Shown: positions 20,669 through 31,134 of the stretch, in pieces
Layout: each line of letters starts with the position of its first letter
How positions within the stretch are numbered: the first letter of the stretch is position 1
From: Perkinsus olseni
Lineage: Eukaryota; Perkinsozoa; Perkinsida
Length of the DNA: 64,000 bases
Reading direction: 5' to 3'
Assembly (NCBI GenBank): GCA_013115125.1
Contig: JABANN010000018.1
Coordinates: forward strand, 62,001 to 126,000
Position numbers and translations under genes: made by a program
The notes under the pieces: model-generated
Databases searched by the model: none
Told to the model about the DNA's origin: nothing
Seen by the model: the letters and a program-made list of their open reading frames with translations, nothing else

Positions 20669-21752
20669 TTACAGCTGGATCTTGGCCTCCTCGGACTCGG
20701 GAATGATGTTACGGTCAACAGCGGTACCCTCCTCGGCGGACTCGGTGTGAAGCTCCATCAAGCGGGTGAGGTCGAACTTCGGCTTCTTGAGGATCTTGAC
20801 CTTGCGGATATAGCAGTCCTTGAGGGGATAGATCGAACGAGTCTGCTTCTCGATCTCGGCACCAATCGACTCGGTGACGAAACGCTTGACGAGGTCGCTC
20901 ATGCGGCACTTGGAAGCCTCAGCAGCCATGATATCGACCATCCTGAAAAGAAGGAAATACAACACGCAAAACGAATGGGGCTAAGTCACAATGACGAGAC
21001 TCGCTAACCCCCATTACTTCTTGCGGATCCTGCGGATCTGAGCACCGCTGGCGTAGCAGTTAGCCTTAACAGACTCCGGGCGCTTCTTAGTGAAGCCAAT
21101 GGAGAAGAGGCGGAGGATGTAACCATCAGTGGTTTTGACATCAACGTGGGCCTCGATCAAAGTCTGCCACTTGCGGATAAGAGAGCAGAGCTTGTCACGG
21201 GTGAAGTCCATGCCGTGGAAGTCGGTAAGGGCGTTGCGGCCCTGGACCTCCTGGACCTCCAACTTGATCTTACGGAAAGAGTGATCTTCGTTGGAGTTCA
21301 AGTCGGCAAGGTTGACCTCGCAGATGCGGCCCTTGAGAGCCTCAGAGGCAATCTAAAAGCAACCACAGAATGGAAAAGTCACCACACCGACAGGAACTCT
21401 GTCAACACAAATAGTTCAGCCGAATTGAGTTGATCGGGCGAGATGTATTACCTTGGTACCGGTGGTCTTGGTGACCAAAGTCTTGCCGGCCTCGCGGACG
21501 GAGAACATAGTGGGGGCCTTAACCGAGTACCACTCCTTCTTGAGGAAGGGATCTCCCCTGCAAGAACGACAAATCAACAGGAGGACTATTGACTACGAAA
21601 ACGACACGACGAGAGCAGCAGCTAAATTCGCCCACACAACGCTGATATAGGACGACCGCCAAGTGACCGACTACTACGACCCAGTATTATTACACCTTCT
21701 TCTTGCCTCCCTTCTTTCCCTTGGTGAGTCTCTTGTTCTTGCCAACGGCCAT
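20669..21752 (-). CDS. RPS3A: 40S ribosomal protein eS1 (RPS3A)
   Basis: Start ATG 21752: [20 protein letters not shown], the canonical eS1 N-terminus. Exon 2, after acceptor TTGCAG, reads [18 protein letters not shown]; exon 3 has [37 protein letters not shown] and [18 protein letters not shown]; exon 4 has [20 protein letters not shown] and [15 protein letters not shown], ending TAA 20669-20671. It is a structural protein of the small ribosomal subunit near the mRNA exit. Length and motifs are as expected. Introns include one at about 20945-21013 before the last exon. Codon use is strongly biased to C/G third positions, as expected for a highly expressed gene. Confidence 0.97.
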
Positions 21753-22328
21753 GGTGCTGGTGTACGGGGTGGCTGCACGAGGTCGGCGCGAACTCTCGAT
21801 CGATCACTTGATCGATTTGCGCAGAGCGCGGGCGGAGCGACGGCGCATTTTCTCGACCGTTGCTGGGTGGGCCCGGGCTAGTTCGATTCGCTAACCCTTC
21901 ATAATGATGCTAGATCACAGCTATGTTAACTCATACCATGACTCAGAGGGACCCTCCAGAACGTCCGATGTAGCAGCGAGGCGCCGTGCCCGTCTTGAGT
22001 GTCGCCTGATCATTGTTCGAGTGTCGTTTCAGCGAACACATAGCCACTTCAATAGGAGATTGCCGATGACTCTAGAGAGCCTCGGTGGCTACCATTCGAC
22101 CGTGGACGCATGTCTCAGTGTGTCCGTGGTAGACCTCGCGGGGGCCCTACGTACATGAGATGTCGTTTGACCTCGACTGTTGTCTCTGCAGGACACCCCT
22201 CCGTAACTATCGTGTAACTCAAGTGCAATGGTGGTATGAGAGAATATACTAATAGAACCCGCAAATCCTCTTCTGTCGTCTTGCATCACTCAACTGCCAT
22301 CAACTCATCTGCGGTCGTCTCCACATAC
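21753..22328. other. Upstream region of RPS3A, no gene seen
   Basis: Lies between RPS3A and the 3' end of the SR-protein gene, both on the minus strand. It should contain the RPS3A promoter. A plus-strand frame at 21904-22158 is not convincing, and no repeat or RNA gene is recognised. Confidence 0.4.
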
Positions 22329-23515
22329 TTATCGTCTGTCTCTGTCATCTCTGCTGTTCTCTCGACCTCCACCTCCGCGACCGTAACGCTCGGATGGCGA
22401 GTGACGCCGGTAGTCTTGACGGGAGTCGGAGCGTCTTCTGTGGTAGTCCGACGAACGCCTAGGGTGTTAACAACAGTAATTTACCTAGTGGTGAAACACT
22501 GCATCTAATAACGGCTCATTGTGTACCTGTGACCCCTGTACCTGTGCCGATTGGCGGCCCTCTCACAGCTAGATCTACCTACCCTACCTAACGCCCCCTA
22601 CCCGATGCCAAGCCAGCGCTTATCACCTGTCATCTCTTCTACGGTCACTGCGGTCCCTGGAATAAGAACGGCTTCTGCTCCTGCGGTCGCGTGAGGAACG
22701 ACGATGTCGGCGACAGCGATCACCATCGCGGCTGTCGTAGCTGCGACTTCTCCTATCACCCGAGTAGGATCGAGAGCGGGAACGTGATGAGGATGATGAG
22801 GAGCTGTATCCGTATCTTGCAGAGAGCAGCCCAATACCATGCATAGGGAGGGGAAGTACCGTCGTGAACTCACTTGGCTCTTCGACGTTCTCTACTTCTA
22901 CTGCGGCTCGACAGAGCGCCGTAACTCCTCCGCTTCCCGCTCCTGAGCAAACAAAGACCATGGCTCGACCAGAACCGATACAGAAGATCGTGCGCGAAAA
23001 TCCTATGGGGTGCAAACTTACCTATTATATCCTCCACGTTCCCTAGCAGCGTATGCTGAACTTGCACTGGCCCGTCCGCGGGATCGGTATTCGGCCTTCA
23101 ACGGTATTCCATTCAGCACAACCTAACCAACAACCTCCTGTTTAGTCGATTACTCGAGACCTCAGATCCCAGCCCTCGAGACTCAAAACGTCGATAACGG
23201 AAGAGCCCCCGCTGTTACCTCGCCGCTGTCACAGGCAGCCAGTGCGGCCTTAGCACTATCCGAACGTTCGTAGCGGATGTACGCAGCCATCTCATTACGC
23301 TTGTCCACCGGAGGTAACCAACACACTGTGATCTGAGATGGAGCACTGAGGCAATCCCGCTGACCGAGGACAGCACTTACGTCGCCGTATTTCTGGAAAA
23401 CCTGCTTGAGTCCTATCCTATTGGCCGCGGGCGTCAGGCCAGCAACGATGTCAATAGCATTCTGCTGAGCATCACGTGGAGCTTCCCGGCCGAGGCCTGG
23501 ACGATAGACGGCCAT
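22329..23515 (-). CDS. SR-type RNA-binding protein (RRM plus RS domain)
   Basis: Start ATG 23515 (MAVYRPGLGREAPRDAQQ). The first two exons encode one RRM: NAIDIVAGLTPAANRIGLKQ, FQKYGDVS, then across an intron (GTAAGT..ATCACAG) CWLPPVDKRNEMAAYIRYER and KAALAAC. Later exons make an RS region: EYRSRGRASASSAYAARERG, SSRSRSRERRRAK, YGYSSSSSSSRSRSRSYS, RRSRSRSYSRDRSDRR and a final exon RRSSDYHRRRSDSRQDYR with an RGGGG patch, ending TAA 22329-22331. The architecture is that of a splicing regulator of the SRSF class, which binds exonic enhancers and recruits spliceosome parts through phosphorylated RS repeats. Six or more short introns. It could be autoregulated by splicing like many SR genes, but no poison exon is evident. 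Confidence 0.85.
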
Positions 23516-23757
23516 GGTGAGACAAAAGCGGGGGGCGGCGGCGGCAGGAACTATCAACAGGGAGCTGTGCAACTCATCCAACGCGAAGTGAAAGCAACAA
23601 CCACTCCCCCAGATGCCCTCTGATCGAGGCTCCTCACGCAAGGCCAGCAGGTCGAAGAGACTGAGACACAACATGCGCAGCAACCAGCACGGATTTCCAA
23701 ATCACTTCCACCGGACCCCGGATATCAGCTATAGCTCCGAGGTGGTCCACAAGGGCG

Positions 23758-25424
23758 TCAGGGTTCAAGCCCCTTGTACCCGCTGGCCATCGACCATGCT
23801 AGTGAGCGCGAGAGAAGATCCGGGGGTCCGTCCCCATCAGGCAAGGAGCTACTCACAGCTCCCACCACAACATGCCTGTTGGGAATACCGTACCCATCGG
23901 TAGCAGGAGGTCGGTCAGGCAGGGACGCCACGGACGGAGGAGAGTCCATATCGGGTATCTGCCACGTGCAAACCACTCACCATTACCCTTAGTTACCAAT
24001 GATAACGGAGTCATCTCACTGATGGAAACAACGGGCCTACCGTAGCAGCTCCGTTGCAGAACACGCACTGAGCAGAATCACTGCGATCGATCTCACCCGC
24101 CCTACGTAAATGACGCCCATCCGGCGGCCGCCAACGCCAAGGAATAGTCTCACCTTTCTGCGGCAGCGGACTCGGCCTCGATAGACCGACGGAAAGCCAC
24201 CAGCTGCTCATCAACTTCCCTTCTATGCAGCGCGCCATCACGAACCCTCAGTCCTCTATCTTGTCCTCGCAGTTGCCCTCCCAAGCGAGCCACCGAAGCC
24301 TCCAAGAGTTTGATATACTCCCTGTGTTGCCGACGTTCCTTCACCAGCCAACTCAAGCGCGCTGACAGCTCCTCGTTCAACACCTCTGATGCTTCGCTCC
24401 GCCGTAGATATCTGGTGATTTCAGCGACCAAGCTAACGCTTAGTGGCGACTACAGGCCTCAAGCACTACACCTCAATCTCTTTCCCCGAAGCACTCAGAC
24501 TCTCAGCCACCGACAGTTTCACCTCCCACAGCTGATCATTCAGCCTCTCATTTTCCCCTTCGACCCTCTCTAACTTCTTCGCAAGACGCTCCTACAACTA
24601 AGGAAAGCTCCACCACAACTCAGGTCGATACTTACCTTCTCCTCCTTCGAAGCCACTGCTGAACTTTTCTCCTGCCTGGCAAACTCCGCGGCACGCAGCA
24701 GCATTCCGGCAACCGTCTCGCTACTATCTGCGCCATAGGCCACTACACCCCTACAGCTGTCCAGGTGTGAGCACCTAGAATCTCAGCCAGCTTGCATAGG
24801 GTTTCTGCTGGGTCCCCCGCTCCAGCCTCAATCGCTAGCACCATATCCCCGACCTTCTTCTCGAGCGACTGCTTCCTCGACCGCTCGATCTACAGCACAC
24901 CTCGTCCGAGTATCGCCGGAGGACCACACCTTCAGTTGTCGGCTGACCGAACCCAGGCGAGTCAGCAGACGCTTCTGACCCTCCCTCTGCTCATTCAGCT
25001 GGGAATGAGCCTCGGCCAGCTTGCAGTTCAGGGCCACTCGCTCATCCGTCAGAGCTGGGACCACGGCTGCTTCTACATTATCATCAGCACCAACGAGCTT
25101 ACCTCCGACCTGCACCGATGCAAGTGCCAAGGAGGGGCCGACAACCACCCCTCGTCTAGGAGTGGCTGCCAGACTGCTTGAAGGGGAGGAAGCTGGTACT
25201 GAAGGCCGACTCTGAGACAAAGACTCTGCCCACCATTCGCCAGGCAATAGCAACAGTACCGACGATCGCCCAGCACTGGTCCTCGAGGATCTGCCAGGCC
25301 TCGGGCTTGGTATTCCACAGCCACCCAGGAGCTCCGTCTGCCTCATCCGTGTACGCGCCTGTGCTTCTAGGAGGCGCCGCTCCAGCTCAGCACTCGGGCT
25401 GCCAGTCTCAGCGTTCGCTGTCAT
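23758..25424 (-). CDS. Long coiled-coil protein
   Basis: Start ATG 25424 (MTANAETGSPSAELERRL). Exons give long heptad-like, Glu/Arg/Leu-rich stretches: RRLLEAQARTRMRQTELL, VALNCKLAEAHSQLNEQREG, RLLTRLGSVSRQLKV, DRAVEEAVAREEG, LLRAAEFARQEKSSAVASKE, RVEGENERLNDQLWEVKLSV, EVLNEELSARLSWLVKERRQ and QLVAFRRSIEAESAAAER. The C-terminal exons are different, reading WQIPDMDSPPSVASLPDRPP, with a stop at 23758. No motor or enzymatic domain is seen, so a structural or tethering role is likely. It lies 240 nt upstream of the SR gene in tandem. Introns are short; the exon order is certain, the exact borders are not. Confidence 0.65.
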
Positions 25425-25754
25425 GGGATGAGCTAAACATAAACTGCAGTCAGCAATACAGGAGGGATGAGGTAGCCCCAGAACGCTAGACCGGCGAGGT
25501 AACATCACTCATACTAGAAGCTTTGAAATGGCCAGGGCCAGGAACTTGCAGGCCAGTTAAGACAATCATATACTGAGACAATTATACGGCGAATATTAGT
25601 GTGACGGAGCTGTGCTGTATGGTGGTGGGGAAGGGGAACTCGTCACAAAACCAGGCTCGATACCTGCCAGAACACTGAATAGAGGAATATCGTCGGCACC
25701 AGGAATCGATCCATGGGCCTCGGGAGAGGAGAACGCGGCACGTGACGGACTTAG

Positions 25755-28022
25755 CTACCCCACCTCATCCTGATCTGCCTCTGCAAATGACCTCCAGGGA
25801 GTATTACACCTCATTATATCGATCCAATCTCGCGGCGGATGACACGCGAACTTGAGCAATTTGCGTTTCCGACAGTACTGCAAGGCCAAGTATCTAAGGT
25901 TGAAGCATGGCAATTCCGACACATCCAACCTGCAGCCTACAAGATATTCCCGAACACCACCGCTCCCACTGTAAAAGCTATCACACTCCATTCCGCATTC
26001 ACAAAGGGCGCCCCCAGTATGAAGCATATGAATACTGAGGGCGGTAGCAGTAGAATTATACATCCCCAAAAGCCCAGAGGGATCGTATAGGGCCGCCAGA
26101 TATTAGGATTGGTGTACCGCAGATAGAGGAAGGCCGCGAACTCGAGGAGCTCAGCCAGGCAGTATCTAAAGAGAATCGGGCCCCTCAATCAGGCAGCAAC
26201 AGTAGGGGGAATTACATGCAGTTGAGAAGCTCCACGATGTCTAGAAAGTTCAAAGTAGTGAGACTTAGTATAACACAGAGCTGGAGGCATATAGCGATGG
26301 TAGGGGTCTCGTGGTGATTACGGTATGCCAACTTCTCGGGGAGCCACCCATGCTCGGCCATAGCCTGGTTTGCAACGAAGGGTGATGAGCAACGCATCAA
26401 TAGTACTGGAAGGATACTACCTGTATTTGGTATGAATCCGAGGACATCTCGGCATGGTACTGGCCGACATTTGAGATCACAGCCGCAAGGACCACCCAAC
26501 CGCCAAGAGCCCATCCTCCGATATCGTATGCTACCTGAGTGTAGGCTAGCGTCATCATCATAACCTCAACCTTCAGAAGGCCCCCACCTTTCCTAGGAAC
26601 CCAGCCTGCCATGCGTCGAAGGCCTGATCTCCCGCGAGCGCAAAGGACCCGTCCACGCCGGTCGCAATACCCAGGGGTAGAATATAGGCCAGGCAAGTGA
26701 GACACAACGCGAGTAACAACGCCCTAGGCATGGCGGAGCGTGCGTTCTCTACCTAGAATGCAGAGCGTGATCTCCCGCGTCAGGACTACTACTATTGCTA
26801 CCTCTCCTGCCAGAGTCGATACCGAATCCCAGTAGTTGAGGTTCCAAAAGAGGACGTTTAGCCACTTGGTCCACTCCATGTCCCTCCGTTCGAGTAGCCA
26901 GTTAGAGGGATCCACTCGGGGAGCTCCCATGATAATGAAGACGATGAATGGTGATAGCACAAAGCACATCATCACCACAGCTAACCACCCCACGACCTGA
27001 TCACCGACAGCAGACATGAAAGCCATCGCCGTGGATCCCCTAGAACTCACTTTCAGGCCTCTATAGTTGACGTATGTGAGAGCAAGCGTGAGAACGACGA
27101 GCGCTATGTTGCTGTACCTAATCGAGCAGCAGTACGTTAAGGTCACCGTAGCGCTATGGGCTTGTTTGACCACCGCCCCGAGTATTACAGTTTCTCATTG
27201 AGGATCGGAAAGGCCACTGCCAGGTAGCTCATGAGTAAATGGGGGTATATAGCATTATCAGTAGCCCCCGAAAGCCAGGACCAGAAGCCCTCCTGGAAGC
27301 CCCAGTATGGCCCGAATGCTGCTGTGACCCACGAGACGTATCTGAGGTAGTACTAGGCGCCAGGCAATCGCGTTGGAAACAAACTAAGACGACCAGATGG
27401 TTATCTCGTGTCTGGAGACTCACCCGCAGTTGCTCGGGAAAGTGCTGCTCATCTCAGCGGTGACTAATGCCTCCGGTAAACACCATACCAAGGGGAATAT
27501 GACAAAGCCTATGAGGGCCCAGAACGGTCCACCAGCCGCCACAGCATCCTCCGTTCCGAATGGTCCGCCTGACGAAGGAAGTCAGAGCCTTCTACCCTTC
27601 TCTGGCTCTAGGGAAGAGTCTAATCTGTCGCGCCGAATTCAGTCCTTTCCTTCCTAAAGCATGCGACAGAACACATCCTCAGACTGGCGAACTTAATGGC
27701 TTCTAACCACGAACTTTGGATCACGAAGTGCCCCCAGCTTACCAGAGACCGAGTAGAATATGATAGCAACTGCTCCCCACAACGTGAGTGGCTTCTTTCT
27801 CCCCTGTGGCTTTATCATATAGCTCACTGAAGGGGAGGTAGGGTGGACGTTCAATGGGCTCCTCAATTCCGATTCCTCAGCCACTATGGCCTGGGTCTCA
27901 GCAGCATCACGTGACATTTTACGCGGCGGCCTTTGCTGCAGCTGCTGTCCTCCACCAGACAGACGTCTGTACGATTGATGGGAGTTCTCGTGGTCGACTC
28001 CTGTATGATCTTCCATTACCAT
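25755..28022 (-). CDS. APC-superfamily amino acid/polyamine permease (PUT/LAT type)
   Basis: Start ATG 28022 or 28016. The hydrophilic N-terminus contains [15 protein letters not shown] (span 1), then [20 protein letters not shown] (the substrate-binding unwound-helix motif of PUT-type carriers), [18 protein letters not shown], a [14 protein letters not shown] segment, [132 protein letters not shown] and [20 protein letters not shown]. About twelve spans, as usual for the family. The tail ends [10 protein letters not shown] with TAG 25755-25757. Expected to be a plasma-membrane or vacuolar carrier of amino acids or polyamines. Around ten introns; their exact borders were not all fixed. Confidence 0.85.
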
Positions 28023-29161
28023 TACCCTCGTGTAGTATTATGATAGATCCTGCCAACAGATGGTCCTGATGATCTCGTTAGTGCCCTCGGTCGGTAAGAT
28101 GATGACGACGCTCAAGCCAATGGAACGGTAAGAGAGCCATCAAACTGAATCTCACGCATTTGAGCGCTGTTGGATAGCCACCAAGTGACCCAGATGCAAA
28201 CCCTTGACTTAACACGCGAATCCAATTACGATTCTATTCTGGTGTGCGGTACCACCCTCTACAACCACAACAGGAATGATGGTCGAATAAATTTCGCGCC
28301 CGCCCCCATGATCGAATTACCCATCCTCTGATGATGATCCTCGTCCAAGGTTGTGCGCCATGGCCCATGGCATTCAACCAAGATACACCCCTCGACTTGC
28401 AGTGTTTGCATTAGTAATCATAGCGCGTACACTGACCACAGCTACCCATACTAACTAGTTATGATGATGATTTGTTATTCACGACCACCGCGTTGGTCAT
28501 TGCCGCCATACATCTGTCGTCCGGTGGAGCCCGTGCACGGTCCCATAAGCTCTATGGGACGGTACACGGGCTCCATGGATACAGGGTGCTTGGTCGCTGA
28601 ACGGTTAACGTGAAAAGTGTGACCAAGATGCCAAGGAATTAACCCTTGGACAAATTTTCGCGCCGCGACCCGCCATGGAGACCTCACGAGGAATACCAAA
28701 GCGAAACTCGACCAATGTACTTCTGAGACACGTAGCAAGCTACGTTTCGAATATCATGGGCAAATGCGCAACCACTCGCGAGAAAATGCCCCCCGAAATC
28801 GGAGGAGAAGTCATGGGACACCCTGACACCCTGTTTATTTTCACCTCTTGTTGCAATGAACGCCAACGCTGGCCATGTAGCGAGCTCATCATCAACGATT
28901 GCCAATCATTCAGATGGCAGCCTTTTAACAGTCAGGCAGGTGAAGATCAAGGTTCCCACGACCCGCTTTTGAAAATCTAGTAAAGCTCCCGGAGCGGATG
29001 TCTAGTAACTGAATTCCCGTCCAGGCCGAAAGCGTACTAGTCACAGCCGTTGTGACGTGGAAGTTGTGAGATCCTCTGTGATAAGATTGTTGATGCTACG
29101 AATACTTATCACTAGTGGGACATAAGGTCCATCCACTCAACAATAATGATCGGCCAACACA
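28023..29161. other. Intergenic region with a long hairpin
   Basis: Separates the permease start from the FkbM gene's 3' end. It contains the hairpin at 28526-28574, reported separately. A plus-strand frame of 101 codons at 28675-28980 starts with ATG but reads poorly. A minus-strand frame of 87 codons at 28475-28738 overlaps the hairpin; neither is supported as a gene. Confidence 0.4.
28526..28574. repeat. Long interrupted inverted repeat (hairpin)
   Basis: Outer arms GGAGCCCGTG and CACGGGCTCC (10 bp, exact) and inner arms GTCCCATA and TATGGGAC (8 bp, exact) are separated by symmetric 4-nt mismatched internal segments, with a 5-nt loop AGCTC. The RNA of either strand could fold into a stem of about 22 positions. 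It could be a small structured RNA, a terminator or a miniature-element remnant. Confidence 0.75.
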
Positions 29162-30418
29162 TCACTCAGCGGAGCGGCGGGGATCGAAGACCAAGGCCTT
29201 TTCATCGTCCTCAATGGCATAATAAAAAGGTTCATCACCGCAACACCTCTGCTGCGTGTATATCTCGTCCCAACACTCGCCAGTCGTGGCATCATCGCCG
29301 TCGCAACAGCGGGCTCTGAGGCCCCCATCACCCCCCTCCCAACACCACAGCCTCTCCCAAGGGCATTCCTCAGGCAGAGGATCGACAAAATCACGTTCAC
29401 CAGGCTCTGTCGACTTCGCAAAGAGGTCGAATAGTAGGCCTGTAACTGCCTTATCTTCCGGCGCAACATCCAACAGGCCACAAGTAACTTTCCTGACGAG
29501 GTCGGGTCTCTCCAGATGGCGCGACCCTGCTGGTTCGGCCGCATCATAGAGTCGGTAGCCGAAGGACAGCAGGTAGTTTACCACCTCCACCGCGGTTGTG
29601 TTGGTATAGGAGAGCGCTACTGAGTTGAGCTCGAAGAAAATACCATCGATGCGGCCTTGAGAGAGCAAGCGGCTGGCTCCTTGCAAGGCTCCCAGCTCGA
29701 ACCCTTCAACATCTATCTTCAGCAGGGCTATCCGTTCCTCCCCTGGTAGTAGGGCGTCCAGTGTGATGGTCTTGGACTCGTACTCGATATACATATCGCG
29801 TGTGGGGTCGGCCAGGTCCCGGGCTCGCTGCTGCACATACCCACCGTGAAGATGGCCCGCCGCCAGATGACTGAGGGCGAAGCGACCGTGTCGCATAACA
29901 ATGTCGCTATCCACGCCAGCGCGGACTACTCGGATACCTCGCTGTAAGAAAGAATTAATTTGTAGAGTCTGTTCGAAGTAGAAGCCAGCCGCTGGGTTGG
30001 GTTCAATGGCAACGACCTAACGGAAAGGTCAACAAGGCACATCAAAAGCAGCGATGGCCAAGCCTACCTGCGCCGCTAGCTTAGACAGTATCAAGTGCAT
30101 CGAGCAGGCCCCGATGTGTGCTCCAGCATCGATGAACAGGCCCCCGAAGGGGAGGTGATACGCCCACCAATTCACAATATCTTCACACTGCGGCCACATG
30201 CCTACCCTTCGCATAGTGCGGCCGATGATGTCCGAATCCTCCGGCGGGAGGCACACTTCTACAGGCACGTTAGAGTTGTTCAGATTGAATGATATGAGCT
30301 CAACATCGCACTGTAGATCGAGGTCGGGTAGAACCCCAGGGGTTGAGGGTTGAGAGTCCCCGGCGCCGGTGGCCAAGTGTTGTAAGTAGAGGGCTACCGG
30401 TAGAATGAGATGAGTCAT
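29162..30418 (-). CDS. Secreted FkbM-family methyltransferase with C-terminal Cys module
   Basis: Start ATG 30418; signal peptide MTHLILPVALYLQHLATG. Exon 1 has LPFGGLFIDAGAHIGACSMH, the SAM-binding glycine motif, and ends GCGCAG|GTAGGC. After the intron (acceptor CCGTTAG) the chain reads VVAIEPNPAAGFYFEQTL, then across a second junction near 29914-29945 RHGRFALSHLAAGH, ITLDALLPGEERIALLKIDV and EGFELGALQGASRLL, which is the FkbM core (KIDVEGxE), then IDGIFFELN. The C-terminus carries two Cys units, C-x11-CC and C-x9-CC (29240-29344), and ends DPRRSAE with TGA 29162-29164. It is expected to O-methylate a sugar or another secreted metabolite in the secretory route. The Cys tail resembles the module of the glycosyltransferase-like gene 9 kb away. 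Confidence 0.85.
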
Positions 30419-31134
30419 ATGCAAACAACAGGAAGTCACCAGATGGAGCTTGGGTAGAGTAAGCACCAGGCCCTCACAGTGTTAGTATTATTCGTATTCA
30501 CACTGTGAACTAATTATTGCCATTATTAAACGGTGTAATTCTTTATGATACCCAGTATCCAACATAGATATCGATCAGTGTATCCACGGTTACTGATTAT
30601 TGTTATGAAGCATACACTACTAAAGGTGATGTGTCCAAGTTCAATACCCTGAGGACACCAACTTGAGGCCCCACCGCGACCAGAGTGCGTCATCTGTCGT
30701 ATGAGATGTCCGGAAGCTCGAAGTGGCAGGCTGTAGGCGTGACAGTGATCACCTCCTCGGCTGATGGAGCCTAGTCCCCAACTACACCTTAGTGTATCTC
30801 AGAGAGTTGGGCGGCACTAACCTTGTACTGATACGAGTGAAACGGGCGCTACTCGTAATGAGACAGCAGTACGACGATGTCTTTACCGGCTACTGCCCGT
30901 CGGTCCCAACCACCACCACCGCTGGAGTCCACACTAGACAGGAACTCAACAGGAGGTATGACGTAATAGGTCATCACTACACACACTAGAGTACGATAGA
31001 GTCCGGCATGCGGAAGAACAAGAAGAAGAAGATAATTCTACACAACAACGATGCTGCTGCTGCTGGCACTCAGCGAGTGCTAACACAGCCAACACCATCA
31101 TCGTTGTTGCTGGAAGGTAGATGACAATAGAAAG
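30419..31134. other. Intergenic region, nothing identified
   Basis: Upstream of the FkbM gene and downstream of the CELF-like gene. It is AT-rich near 30480-30650 and has a short GCTGCTGCT tract near 31050. No gene or RNA is supported. Confidence 0.4.

Noticed and set aside
23730-23780. A-box/B-box-like pair on the plus strand
   Set aside because: The spacing is too short for a tRNA with an anticodon arm, and it overlaps the end of the coiled-coil gene.
24792-25181. Plus-strand open frame of 129 codons
   Set aside because: Shadow of the coiled-coil gene exons on the minus strand.
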